Source of the DNA: Phytopseudomonas dryadis
Lineage (GTDB): Bacteria > Pseudomonadota > Gammaproteobacteria > Pseudomonadales > Pseudomonadaceae
Length of the DNA stretch: 64,000 bases
Direction of reading: 5' to 3'
Assembly (NCBI RefSeq): GCF_004327355.1
Contig: NZ_QJUM01000002.1
Coordinates: 186,001-250,000, forward strand
Part shown: positions 27,358 through 35,969 of the stretch, piece after piece
How positions within the stretch are numbered: position 1 is the first letter of the stretch
Layout: each line of letters starts with the position of its first letter
Notes under the pieces: generated by a model
Seen by the model: only the letters and a program-made list of their open reading frames with translations
Databases searched by the model: none
Told to the model about the DNA's origin: nothing
Program-made: the position numbers and the translations under genes

Positions 27358-27873
27358 TCAGCTGTCGGCCTTTGCCGGCTGCAGGCGCAAGGGAGCGCTC
27401 TTGACCTCGTTGTTGGCCTCCACCAGGTGGATCAACTGCAGCATGAACAGGTCGCGCTCTTCGGCCGGCAGCGCCTCCAGCGTGCGGTCATGGGCGCGTT
27501 GAACGGCATCGTTCATCTTCGTCACCAGGGTTTTGCCCTTGCGCGCCAGTTTCACCAGTTTGACGCGCTTGTCCTTGTCGCTCTGGCGCCGCGATAGCAG
27601 CCCCCGCGCCTCGAGGCGCGGGATCACTTCGGCGACGCTGGTGCGCTCGAGGCCGATGGCCTGAGCGATGGTGTTCTGATCCATCTCGCCCAATCTGCTC
27701 AACGAGCTGAGCAGGCTGTACTGCACCGGCGTGATGTCATGGCCCCGGGTCTCTTCCTGGAACAGGCTGCAATGAACCTGGTGCAAACGGCGTATCAGAA
27801 AACCGGGGCGTCCCAACAGGCTCGAGCGACTGACAGCCTCATCGAGCCTGGCTTTAACTTCTTCGTTGTGCAT
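27358..27873 (-). CDS. MarR-family transcriptional regulator
   Basis: A 171-residue MarR protein with the dimerisation helix 'PGFLIRRLHQVHCSLFQEE', the winged helix 'MDQNTIAQAIGLERTSVAEVIPRLEARGLL', and the charged wing 'RQSDKDKRVKLVKL'. I prefer the ATG at 27873 (GGAG six bases upstream) over the one at 27885, where the ribosome site is too close. It is convergent with the amidase and divergent from the Rieske oxygenase gene. MarR regulators of this type usually repress aromatic-catabolism genes and release on binding the substrate. The palindromes in the region are possible operators for it. Confidence 0.9.
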   Translation of the reverse strand: MHNEEVKARLDEAVSRSSLLGRPGFLIRRLHQVHCSLFQEETRGHDITPVQYSLLSSLSRLGEMDQNTIAQAIGLERTSVAEVIPRLEARGLLSRRQSDKDKRVKLVKLARKGKTLVTKMNDAVQRAHDRTLEALPAEERDLFMLQLIHLVEANNEVKSAPLRLQPAKADS

Positions 27874-28102
27874 ATTGCGCTCCATAGCTCCCGGCTACTC
27901 GCTGATGATTAACAGTTTCGGCGTTGCGCTTCGAAAGCTCTCCATTACCGGCGACAGCAGCACCATCCGCTATCGACTCGGACCGGCCTGCGCTGCCGAA
28001 AAATCGCTGAGCGACGATTTCCCTCAGCACGAATCGTGCCTTCAAAACAGGAGGCTTCTTGTTCGCATTCCCGTGGTCAGGCTAACACAATCGCCCACAT
28101 AA

Positions 28103-28114
28103 GTGGCATACCAC
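28103..28114. promoter_or_regulatory. GTGGCATACCAC palindrome (candidate regulator site, oxygenase side)
   Basis: A 12-bp inverted repeat with one central mismatch, matching the sites at 23891, 24057 and 24119. It lies about 110-122 bp upstream of the candidate sigma-54 promoter at 28225 and about 230 bp from the MarR start. Confidence 0.5.
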
Positions 28115-28224
28115 CCAATTTACGCACGTTTATATGGCAGCACATCGCCGTTCGCCCTCCTGACAGCGGCCGTGCCGAGATGGCAGGCTGCGTCATACCT
28201 GGATTCCGGACACGCCCAAAAACG

Positions 28225-28240
28225 TGGCATACCTCTTGCT
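28225..28240 (+). promoter_or_regulatory. Candidate sigma-54 (-24/-12) promoter of the oxygenase operon
   Basis: TGGCATACCTCTTGCT fits TGGCA-N6-TTGCw with GG and GC 10 bases apart. Transcription would start near 28251, about 86 bases before the oxygenase ATG. Its first ten bases also match the shared palindrome half, so it could instead be an operator copy. Confidence 0.55.
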
Positions 28241-28336
28241 TTTCAATGGCCATTGGAAACATCCACGCACCGCGACCTTTCCTCCAGTGCTTTGCCGGCC
28301 TGGAATCCTTTATCTGCAGGAACGGAGTTCGACGCC

Positions 28337-29377
28337 ATGAATTGCAAAGAGCACCTCAATAACCTGGACGCTCCCTTGGCGCCAGCCCTTCTCAACGACT
28401 GGCACGTGGTGGCCAGCAGCGAGGAAGTGGTCGAGGGAAAACTGTTTCAGGCCACCCTGTTCGACCGCGACCTGGTGATCTGGCGCGACTCCAAGGGCCA
28501 GGCCTACGTCTGGGAGGACCTGTGCATCCACCGCGGCGCGCGCCTGTCCAAGGGTTTCATCGTCTCCGACAAGGTGGTCTGCCCCTACCACGGCTGGAAC
28601 TACGACGGCAGCGCACAATGCACGCTGATCCCCGCGTCGCCCAACGAAACCCCGATGAAAAAGGCCAAGGCCATCGCCCACCATGTACAAGAGGCCTACG
28701 GCTTCATCTGGACCTGCCTGGGAGAGCCGGAAAAGGATATCGCCGAATTCCCCGAATGGCTCGATGACAGCTACAAAAAGGTCGTCTGCGGGCCATACGA
28801 ATTCAAGTCCGGCTACCGTGCCCTGGAGAACTTCATCGACCCGACGCACTTTCCCTTCGTGCATGCCGGCGTCAACGGCCTGATGGACGCCCCCGACCCC
28901 ATCGGTCAGTACAAGGTCTGGGAAGAGGATGGCGGGCTGGCCACCTCGGAAGTCCAGGTCACCCAGCCCTATGGCGACCCTCGCGAAGTCCCGGTCATCG
29001 CCTATTACGCCTACAGATGCCTGCGTCCCGGCGTGGCCTATTTCAAGAAGCGGCTGATCATTTCCGACCCGCTGCGCGCCCATGAAGGTAACGAGAACGA
29101 CCGTTTCTGCACCTTCTTCACCATGCAGCAGGTGAGCGAGACGCGCAGTATCGTGCGTATCTGCTGCGCCATGAATTTCGATCCCATGCCCAGCGACGCC
29201 GACGTGCGCCGCCGCCAGGATCTGGTCTACGCCCAGGATAGCGCGATCGTCGATACCCAGCGCCCCGAGCGCATCCCCACCGACCTGCGTCAGGAGCTTC
29301 ACCACAGCACCGACCTGCTCGGCATGAAATACCGGGCCTGGCTGCGTGGGATGGGTATCAACTATGGCACCGTCTGA
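28337..29377 (+). CDS. Rieske non-heme iron oxygenase, alpha subunit (VanA/monooxygenase type)
   Basis: A 346-residue Rieske oxygenase. The [2Fe-2S] cluster ligands are C63-x-H65 and C82-x2-H85 ('CPYHGW'). The mononuclear iron motif 'FIDPTHFPFVH' supplies the two His ligands. The length and lack of a beta subunit match the three-subunit-type class IA/demethylase-like enzymes (vanillate, carnitine, caffeine and phthalate oxygenases) rather than naphthalene-type dioxygenases. It would hydroxylate or N/O-demethylate a ring or amine substrate. The ATG at 28337 follows a GGAACGGAG site; the reading frame can be extended upstream without support. Its stop overlaps the start of the reductase gene by 14 bp, and that gene supplies electrons. 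Confidence 0.9.
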   Translation: MNCKEHLNNLDAPLAPALLNDWHVVASSEEVVEGKLFQATLFDRDLVIWRDSKGQAYVWEDLCIHRGARLSKGFIVSDKVVCPYHGWNYDGSAQCTLIPASPNETPMKKAKAIAHHVQEAYGFIWTCLGEPEKDIAEFPEWLDDSYKKVVCGPYEFKSGYRALENFIDPTHFPFVHAGVNGLMDAPDPIGQYKVWEEDGGLATSEVQVTQPYGDPREVPVIAYYAYRCLRPGVAYFKKRLIISDPLRAHEGNENDRFCTFFTMQQVSETRSIVRICCAMNFDPMPSDADVRRRQDLVYAQDSAIVDTQRPERIPTDLRQELHHSTDLLGMKYRAWLRGMGINYGTV

Positions 29378-30317
29378 AACCGTCGCGCCGACGTTCCGCC
29401 TCACGGCCATGCGCTACGGCGCACGGGACATCGTGCTCTACGAGTTCCAGCCGCTGGACGGCCTGCCCCTGGCGCCGGTCCAGGCAGGCGCCCACCTGGA
29501 CATCGTGCTGCCCAACGGGCAGATCCGCTCGTACTCGTTGCTCACCCCGCTGTGCGACGCCGAACGCTATGTGGTGGCGGTCAAGCGCGACGCCAACGGC
29601 CAAGGCGGCTCGCGCTGGCTGCACGACCAGGCCCGGGTCGGCCAGACCTTCGGCCTGCAGCCGCCACGCAACCACTTCGCCCTCACCGATGGCGATACCC
29701 CGGTGCTCCTGCTTGCCGGTGGCATCGGCATCACCCCGCTGTTCTCGATGCTCGCGCAGCTGCGCAGTGCCGGGCGCCCGGCGCATCTGCACTACTGGAG
29801 TCGTGATCCCGAGCAGACGCTGTTCCTCGAGGCGCTGCAACGCAGCGACGATGTCACCCTGCATTTTTCCAGCACCGCGGGTCGCCGATCCCTCGCCGAT
29901 ATCCTGGCCGCTGTCGAGCCCCGGACCGAGATCTACTGCTGCGGCCCGCTGCGCATGCTCGCCGACCTCGAGACGCTGAGCGCCGCCCATGGCCTGGAGC
30001 ATGTGCGCGTGGAGCGGTTCCAGGGCGCCAGCCCGCCGGCCACGGCCAACGAAGCCTTCACCGTGGTGCTGGCCCGCTCGGGCAGCGAAGTGCAGGTCTG
30101 CAAAGGCGAAACCATCCTCGGCGCCCTGCTCGAGGCAGGTGTCGAGGTCATGTATTCCTGCGAGCAAGGCATCTGCGGCGCCTGCGAGGTCAGGGTCGTG
30201 GCAGGCGAGCCGCTGCACGCGGACTCGGTGTACTCGGCCGAGGAACATGAGCAGCGCGGCAGCATGATGATCTGCTGCTCCAGCAGTAACAGCGCCCGGC
30301 TGGTGCTGGACATCTAG
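29364..30317 (+). CDS. Oxygenase reductase, FMN/NADH/[2Fe-2S] (phthalate dioxygenase reductase type)
   Basis: A 317-residue electron-transfer protein with domain order FMN-binding ('IRSYSLL', about residues 56-62), NAD-binding ('AGGIGITPLFSM') and a C-terminal plant-type ferredoxin. The ferredoxin has the C-x4-C-x2-C...C pattern in 'SCEQGICGAC' and 'MMICC'. This order is typical of phthalate dioxygenase reductase and VanB. It passes electrons from NADH to the Rieske cluster of the oxygenase just upstream, whose 3' end its start overlaps by 14 bp. The partnership is clear from the overlap. Confidence 0.93.
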   Translation: MAPSETVAPTFRLTAMRYGARDIVLYEFQPLDGLPLAPVQAGAHLDIVLPNGQIRSYSLLTPLCDAERYVVAVKRDANGQGGSRWLHDQARVGQTFGLQPPRNHFALTDGDTPVLLLAGGIGITPLFSMLAQLRSAGRPAHLHYWSRDPEQTLFLEALQRSDDVTLHFSSTAGRRSLADILAAVEPRTEIYCCGPLRMLADLETLSAAHGLEHVRVERFQGASPPATANEAFTVVLARSGSEVQVCKGETILGALLEAGVEVMYSCEQGICGACEVRVVAGEPLHADSVYSAEEHEQRGSMMICCSSSNSARLVLDI

Positions 30318-30342
30318 ACACTCCAAGGAGCGAGCGAACCCC

Positions 30343-31902
30343 ATGACCGATCTGGCAGCCTCCGATCTCCAGACTGCGCTGGAAAAGCTGTATGCCGTAC
30401 GTCCTGTCTGGCGACGAGTGGTCGCCGCCGCCGACGCCATCGGCCTGCCCGGCAGGACCCTGCTGCACGCCGGGCCCCCCTTCCGTCACGGCCAGCGACC
30501 GAGCGCGCCGATCCTGTCATCGGCGGTGCTCTGTTGCCTGTACGAGGGCTGGGCCGACAGCGAGGCGGCGGCACAGTATCTGATCACCAGCGGCGAAGTC
30601 CGCCTCAGGCCGGCTCAGGACTTCAATGTGGTGACGCCACTGGCCGCGGTCGTTTCGCCGGGCACGACGCTGGTCGAGGTGGTCGATGCCGCCGGGATCA
30701 ATCCGCGTCCCTGCTGGTCGCTCCTGAGCAGTGGCCGCGGCCCGCAGATCCGCTTCGGCACGCGCCAGCAGGCGGTGATCGAACGCCTGGCCTGGCGCGA
30801 CGGCGAGCTTGCCCGGGTGCTGCGGACGGCCCTGGCCGAGGGGCCGATCGACCTGCTGCCCCTGGCAGTCGCCGGCCTGCAGCGCGGCGACGACCTGCAC
30901 AGCGTCACCAGCGGTGCCAGCCAGGCACTGCAGGAACGGTTGATGCCGCTGCTGGAAGGTGCCGACGAGGTCGAGCGGATGCTCGATGAAACGCCGCTGT
31001 TCTTCCTGACACTGTGGATGGCCGCCTGCCATTTGCTGCTCGACACACTGTGCGATGAGCCCGCGGCACGATCACTGCTGGTGGCCCTGGCCGGCAACGG
31101 CATCGAGGCCGGCATCCGGCTGGCTGGCGATCCTGCTCGCTGGCGCACGGCTGCGGCCCACACACCACAAGGGCCGCGCCTGAAAGCGGGCGACGAGCCG
31201 GTCTGCCCCATGCTCGGCGACAGCGGCGTGATCGATGCCGCCGGCTTTGGCGCCCAGGCCTGGCACCACGCCACGGGCGCCGCCGCCGATATGGCCGGCT
31301 GGTTACCGGGGCGCCCGGCTGCTGCGCCGGAGTGGCGGCTGGGCCAGCACCCGCTGTTCGCCCCCTTCGGCCTGGGATCGGCCATCGACAGCGAGCGGAT
31401 CGACCATCACTCGAGCCTGCCGAGGGTGGCCATCGCCATGCTCGATGCCCGGGGCGAGGCCGGGCTGCTCGGACGTGGCGTCTGTCAGACGCCGGCACGG
31501 CTGTACGGGTCGCCTGCGGCCGATGAGCCGGAGCTGAACGATCCTCTGGTGGTCACGCAGGTCAACGCGGCCTTCGAGCGTTACGAACAGGCCCTGGTGA
31601 GCAATGACGTCGCCACCCTGGACGAACTGTTCTGGCGGAGCCCGCACACGGTTCGCTATGGCGCCACGGAAAACCTCTACGGCAGCGCCGCCATCCGGGC
31701 TTTCCGTGACGGGCGCCCGGCGACCGGCCTGGCACGCCGGATCATCGAACGCTCGATCACCAGCTTCGGCAGCGATCATGCCGTCACCCACATGGCCTTC
31801 AGCCGCGAGGGCAATCCCCGCACGGGTCGCCAGACCCAGACCTGGGTTCGAATCGCAGGCGCCTGGCGGATCGTTTCCGCACACGTCAGCAACATGGACT
31901 AG
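30343..31902 (+). CDS. DUF1116 (oxamate-carbamoyltransferase-subunit-like) protein fused to an AtzH/HpxZ-like domain
   Basis: A 519-residue two-part protein. Residues about 1-380 match the DUF1116 family (YlbE/AllG): 'LLHAGPPF', 'LQRGDDLHSVTSGA', 'FLTLWMAACHLL', 'NGIEAGIRLAGDPARW', 'LGDSGVIDAAGFG'. Residues about 400-519 match the AtzH/DUF3225 SnoaL-like domain ('YEQALVSNDVATLDELFW' through 'WRIVSAHVSNMD'). DUF1116 proteins belong to oxamate/oxalurate carbamoyl-transfer systems (AllFGH). AtzH-type proteins help amidases of cyanuric-acid and oxalurate breakdown (AtzE, HpxZ). The fusion links both themes and suggests a ureide or oxamate-like intermediate. It starts 25 bases after the reductase and ends the operon. 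I do not know this fusion from described pathways. Confidence 0.75.
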   Translation: MTDLAASDLQTALEKLYAVRPVWRRVVAAADAIGLPGRTLLHAGPPFRHGQRPSAPILSSAVLCCLYEGWADSEAAAQYLITSGEVRLRPAQDFNVVTPLAAVVSPGTTLVEVVDAAGINPRPCWSLLSSGRGPQIRFGTRQQAVIERLAWRDGELARVLRTALAEGPIDLLPLAVAGLQRGDDLHSVTSGASQALQERLMPLLEGADEVERMLDETPLFFLTLWMAACHLLLDTLCDEPAARSLLVALAGNGIEAGIRLAGDPARWRTAAAHTPQGPRLKAGDEPVCPMLGDSGVIDAAGFGAQAWHHATGAAADMAGWLPGRPAAAPEWRLGQHPLFAPFGLGSAIDSERIDHHSSLPRVAIAMLDARGEAGLLGRGVCQTPARLYGSPAADEPELNDPLVVTQVNAAFERYEQALVSNDVATLDELFWRSPHTVRYGATENLYGSAAIRAFRDGRPATGLARRIIERSITSFGSDHAVTHMAFSREGNPRTGRQTQTWVRIAGAWRIVSAHVSNMD

Positions 31903-31922
31903 TGTCGCGACAGCGGTCATGC

Positions 31923-32090
31923 AAAAACGCTTGAGGCTGGCAAGCTGGACGAAAGGGCCCATGGGGTTTGCTTGTCGTTCAGCCTCCAGCCTTTAGCGCT
32001 CCTGTCGGCCGTCCGCTTGCGCCTTTGAACAATCACTCAGCCCGTTCGCTCGGATACGAGATTTGATCTGTGATGTGAGGCACTTGCGCG
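31923..32090 (+). repeat. Dispersed repeat, copy 1
   Basis: The segment 31923-32000 ('CGCTTGAGGCTGG..AGCTGGACGAAAG..') recurs in inverted orientation at 57329-57400. A following tail (32045-32090, 'CGCTCGGATACGA..ATCTGTGATGTG') recurs in the same orientation near 57523-57565. A shorter related piece lies at 61530-61566. The rest of the 31903-32195 gap shows no gene. Confidence 0.8.
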
Positions 32091-32195
32091 CTCTCGAGGC
32101 CCCGCGGATTGAAACCTTTGCTTGAAATTTCCCGCTACGCAACCCGGAACGCTCAAGTAACGTAGTCGACCGCGTAGCAGTCATGAGGCAAACCC

Positions 32196-33326
32196 ATGGA
32201 TTCGATTACCCAAGCCGTACTCGGCGCCAGCATCCAGGGCGCCCTGCTGGGACGCTGGCAGGGGCGCAAGGCACTGCTGTATGGCGCCGTGCTCGGCTCC
32301 CTGCCGGACCTGGATGTGGTGATCGACTACGGCGATTCGGTGGCGGCCATGACCTATCACCGCGGTTTCAGCCATTCGCTGTTCGTGCTGAGCGGCTTCG
32401 CCCTGCTGCTGACCTGGCTGATCAGGCGCTGGCGGCCGCACCCCGGCTATTCGGCAAGGCGGCTGTTGCTGGCGCTATGGCTGGTGCTGATCACCCATCC
32501 GCTGCTGGATGCCTTCACCAGCTACGGCACGCAGTTGCTGTGGCCGCTGGCACCGACGCCGGCGGCCTGGTCGAGCATCTTCATCATCGACCCGCTCTAC
32601 AGCCTGCCGCTGATCGGCGTGGTGGTGTACGGCCTGTGCAGTGGCCTGCGCGACAGATCGAACAGCGCGATCAGCGTCGCCCTGGCCTTCTCCACCCTGT
32701 ACCTGGCCTCGACCCTGGCCGGCAAGTACATGGCCGAGCAGCGCGTGGAGCGCGAACTGGCGCGCCAGGGCATCCACGCCGAGGCGCTGTTCAGCGCACC
32801 GACGCCCTTCAATACCTTGCTCTGGCGCATCATCGTACTGGATGGCGAGGATTACCATGAGGCCCTGGTCGGCTGGTTCGATCGTGCGCCCCCCATCCTC
32901 GAACGCATCCCGCGCGGCACGGCGCTGGCCGCCGCGCTGGAGGATTCCCCGTCCCACCAGCGGCTGAAATGGTTCACCAATGACATCCTGCGCTACGACC
33001 GTCTCGATGATCACCTGGTGGTGACCGACATTCGCCTGGGCATGACCGGCTTCCACCCGTTCCGCTTCGATTTCGCCCACTGGCAGGATGGCCGCTGGCA
33101 GTTGTCGCCGTTCATCGAACGCTGGCCTACCGGACGCGGCGACCTGGCAAGCCTCAAGCTGTTGTGGCAACGCATCTGGACGCCCTCGACACCGGTGCCG
33201 CTGGCGCTCTGGGCCAGCGGGCTGAGCCAGTACCCGCAAGGCGAAGGCTCACCAGCCGACACCGATTTGGCTCCCGGCCGCAAAGCCGCCAGCTCAGCGA
33301 ACGACAAGAGCGAACCGGCGCTGTGA
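32196..33326 (+). CDS. YdjM-like membrane-bound metal-dependent hydrolase (DUF457)
   Basis: A 376-residue inner-membrane protein. The N-terminal part carries the YdjM signature 'MDSITQAVLGASIQGALLG', 'GSLPDLDVV' and 'YHRGFSHSL', whose His and Asp residues form the proposed metal site. About four to five hydrophobic helices follow to residue ~180. The C-terminal ~190 residues are soluble. The family is annotated as metal-dependent hydrolase, and E. coli YdjM is LexA-controlled. I see no clear SOS box in the upstream 100 bases. Substrate unknown. Confidence 0.85.
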   Translation: MDSITQAVLGASIQGALLGRWQGRKALLYGAVLGSLPDLDVVIDYGDSVAAMTYHRGFSHSLFVLSGFALLLTWLIRRWRPHPGYSARRLLLALWLVLITHPLLDAFTSYGTQLLWPLAPTPAAWSSIFIIDPLYSLPLIGVVVYGLCSGLRDRSNSAISVALAFSTLYLASTLAGKYMAEQRVERELARQGIHAEALFSAPTPFNTLLWRIIVLDGEDYHEALVGWFDRAPPILERIPRGTALAAALEDSPSHQRLKWFTNDILRYDRLDDHLVVTDIRLGMTGFHPFRFDFAHWQDGRWQLSPFIERWPTGRGDLASLKLLWQRIWTPSTPVPLALWASGLSQYPQGEGSPADTDLAPGRKAASSANDKSEPAL

Positions 33327-33329
33327 ACT

Positions 33330-33703
33330 GTAGCCTGGGTTGAGCGGAGCGATACCCGGGGAAACCGTTCCCGGGTATCGCAGGCTCAACCCGGGCTACG
33401 TGGATTCGTGTTCATGCGCAGGCGCGGTGAGACCGGGACAACCCGGGTGGAGCGGTGAAGCGGGTTCCACCCGACGAACACCAGACCGTAGCCCGTGGTC
33501 GAGCGGAGCGATACCCGGGGAAACCGTTCCCGGGTATCGCAGGCTCAACCCGGGCTACGTGGATTCGTGTTCATCCGCAGGCGCGGTGAGACCGGGACAA
33601 CCCGGGTGGAACGGTGCGGCGGGTTCCACCCGACGAACACCAGACCGTAGCCCGGGTTGAACGGAGTGATACCCGGGAGACCCGCTCCCGGGCGCCACCG
33701 GGC
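33330..33703. repeat. ~158-bp tandem repeat with nested inverted repeats
   Basis: Segments beginning GTAGCC..GAGCGGAGCGATACCCGGG occur at 33330, 33488 and 33647, steps of about 158-159 bp. Each contains the inverted pair GATACCCGGG / CCCGGGTATC and 'CAGGCTCAACCCGGGCTAC'. The array ends at the stop codon of the chemoreceptor gene. Open frames across it are repeat artefacts. Confidence 0.9.
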
Positions 33704-35659
33704 TCAGGTTCGGAACTGCCGTACCAGGCCCTGCAATTCCACGCCCAGCCTGGCCAGTTCGGCGCTCGACGCGGCGGTCTGCTGGCTGGCGCTGGCGCTC
33801 TGCTCGCCGATATCACGCACCCGGGTAATGCTTTCGCTGATGGTTTCGGCCACGGCGCTCTGCTCCTCGGCCGCGGCGGCGATCTGCTGGTTCATCTGTT
33901 CGATGGTGCTCACCGCCTGGGTGATGCGGCCCAGGGCGTCGCCCGCCTCACCCGCCAGGGCGACGGTGCGCTGGGTCAGCACGCGGCTGCCCTCCATCTG
34001 GGTGGCGGCGCCATGGGCCAGCCGCTGCAGGTTGGCGATCAGTTGTTCGATTTCCTGGGTGGACGCATGGGTACGCTGCGCCAGCGCACGCACTTCGTCG
34101 GCGACCACGGCGAAGCCGCGGCCCTGTTCCCCGGCGCGAGCGGCCTCGATGGCGGCATTGAGCGCCAGCAGGTTGGTCTGCTCGGCAACGGCGCGGATCA
34201 CTTCGAGTACGCCGCCGATACGCCCGCTTTCCTGGTTCAGCGCCTGCATGGCCTCGGCCGACTGTTCGACCTCCCGGGCCAGGTCGCCGATCTGCCCGAC
34301 CGCCTGCTGCACCACCTGGTTGCCCTGTTGCGCCTCACGATCGGCGTCGCCAGCGGCCAGGGAAGCCTGTTCGGCGTTCTGCGCCACTTCCTGCACGGTC
34401 GCGGCCATCTGGTGCATGGCCGTGGCGGTCTGCTCGGTCTCCAGCTTCTGGGTCTGCACGCCGGCGCTGGTCTGGGCGGTGATCGCCGACAACTGCTCGG
34501 CGGCCGCGGCGATCTGCGCCACACCACCACCAATGCGCCCTACCAGGTTGCGCAGGCTGAGGGTCATGCCCTGCATCGCTTCGAGCAGTTGGCCCAGTTC
34601 GTCGTGACGGTCCAGCGGCAGATCCTGGCTCAGATCGCCTTCGGCGATACGCCGGGCGAAGGTAACGGTTTGCCGCAGCGGCGTGGTGATGGAGCGGCTG
34701 ATGGTCAGGGCCGCCACCAGGCCGATCAGCACCGCCGCAATGCCCATGCCGCCGAGCAAGACCAGGGCCTGGCGGCTGTCATCGCTCATGGCCTGCTCTT
34801 CGATGTTCTTGGCCTGCTCGGCCAGCGCCAGCACATGATCGGCCTGCTGCAGCATGGTCGTTTCACTGGCCTGGCTCTGCTCGTGCACCTGCTGGTAGTT
34901 GCCGAAGGCCTGCTGATAGGTGGCGAGCGCCTTCAGGGACGCTTCGATGGCGCGCTTCTGATCGTCGTTGAGCCAGACCATCAGGCCCTGGGCCGAAGAC
35001 TGCAGGTCGTAACTGATGTAGTTCCAATCTTCCAGGGCGGCCTGGGAGCCATCGATGATGTAAAGGCTCTCATGGCCGCGCAACTCGAGCATGCGCTTGC
35101 TCAGGTTGGAGGCGGTTTCGGCCAGGGTCAGCGGGTCGCTGCCGCGCAGCTTGTCACCGCCCAGTCGCAGCTCGCGCACGGCGTCGTACATGCCCAGTTC
35201 GATCATCTCGAACTGATCGCGCGCTTCCTGCGCAGCGACGCCCATCTGCGCGCGGGCCTCATCGGCACGCGCCTCCTGCTGGACGAAGGCATCGAACTGC
35301 TCCAGGTAATCGGCCGTGGCCTTGTCCATGGCCTGCAGGCGCTCGCGCTCGCTGGGTGGCGAGGCGACGATCTCGTCGGCCAGCGCTGCCCGTACCCTGC
35401 CGAGCTGCTCGCGCATGCGCTGGGCATCGGCGTCGCTGTGGCTCACGGCAAAATCACGCTCCAGCCGGCGCGCGCCGAGGACCTGCGCGTCGATGGCGGA
35501 CATGCGCACGGACTGGGCATGGCTCTGCATCACCGACTGCACGGCGAGAAAACCGCTGCCGGTCACCGCCAGGGTGAGCAGCAGCACCAGACCGAATCCC
35601 ACGAGGAGTTTCTTGCCAACGGCAAGATCGACGAACAGACGGGTAGCAGACTGCAACAT
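33704..35659 (-). CDS. Methyl-accepting chemotaxis protein (transmembrane, helical sensor)
   Basis: A 651-residue chemoreceptor. A first membrane helix lies at about residues 18-40, followed by an all-helical periplasmic sensor of roughly 260 residues and a second helix near residues 308-330. A HAMP domain ('[20 protein letters not shown]') and the cytoplasmic signalling hairpin with the conserved tip '[18 protein letters not shown]' follow. The long helical sensor is the size of HBM-type receptors such as McpS, which bind TCA-cycle organic acids, but I cannot confirm HBM ligand residues. No CheR-docking pentapeptide is visible at the C-terminus (ends VRQFRT). The gene stands alone. Confidence 0.92.
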   Translation of the reverse strand: MLQSATRLFVDLAVGKKLLVGFGLVLLLTLAVTGSGFLAVQSVMQSHAQSVRMSAIDAQVLGARRLERDFAVSHSDADAQRMREQLGRVRAALADEIVASPPSERERLQAMDKATADYLEQFDAFVQQEARADEARAQMGVAAQEARDQFEMIELGMYDAVRELRLGGDKLRGSDPLTLAETASNLSKRMLELRGHESLYIIDGSQAALEDWNYISYDLQSSAQGLMVWLNDDQKRAIEASLKALATYQQAFGNYQQVHEQSQASETTMLQQADHVLALAEQAKNIEEQAMSDDSRQALVLLGGMGIAAVLIGLVAALTISRSITTPLRQTVTFARRIAEGDLSQDLPLDRHDELGQLLEAMQGMTLSLRNLVGRIGGGVAQIAAAAEQLSAITAQTSAGVQTQKLETEQTATAMHQMAATVQEVAQNAEQASLAAGDADREAQQGNQVVQQAVGQIGDLAREVEQSAEAMQALNQESGRIGGVLEVIRAVAEQTNLLALNAAIEAARAGEQGRGFAVVADEVRALAQRTHASTQEIEQLIANLQRLAHGAATQMEGSRVLTQRTVALAGEAGDALGRITQAVSTIEQMNQQIAAAAEEQSAVAETISESITRVRDIGEQSASASQQTAASSAELARLGVELQGLVRQFRT

Positions 35660-35969
35660 GAAGCGACTCCATTGTTTTTATTCGCTGCGGCGCACAGGCG
35701 CTCTTCGATGAGAGGCTGACAGCAGTGCCGCTCTCAACACCCAGGCAGACGGGCAGGCCCGTCCTCTATCTAGTGATCGGCTGCAAAGGGCAAAGCCTTA
35801 GGTTCAGCAGAGGCGGATGCGGAGCATCATTTGGCCACTATACCGATATCGGGCGGACCCGGGGTTTGTTCCGGAACAGGAAAAACCCCGATGCGTTACA
35901 GCGCTTGGCGCTCCAGCCGAGAGGGCGACAGGCTGCGGGAACGCCCGCCATGCGCATGCGTGGCCGCGG
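35660..35969. other. 310-bp gap without a gene
   Basis: It lies between the chemoreceptor start and the amino-acid permease stop. It holds an inverted repeat CGGGGTTT (35860-35867) / AAACCCCG (35883-35890) that may end the permease transcript. The chemoreceptor promoter must lie near 35660-35760, but I cannot assign hexamers. Short open frames here lack ribosome sites. Confidence 0.5.

Noticed and set aside
33340..33660. 106-codon frame in the ~158-bp repeats
   Set aside because: Artefact of repeated GC-rich DNA.
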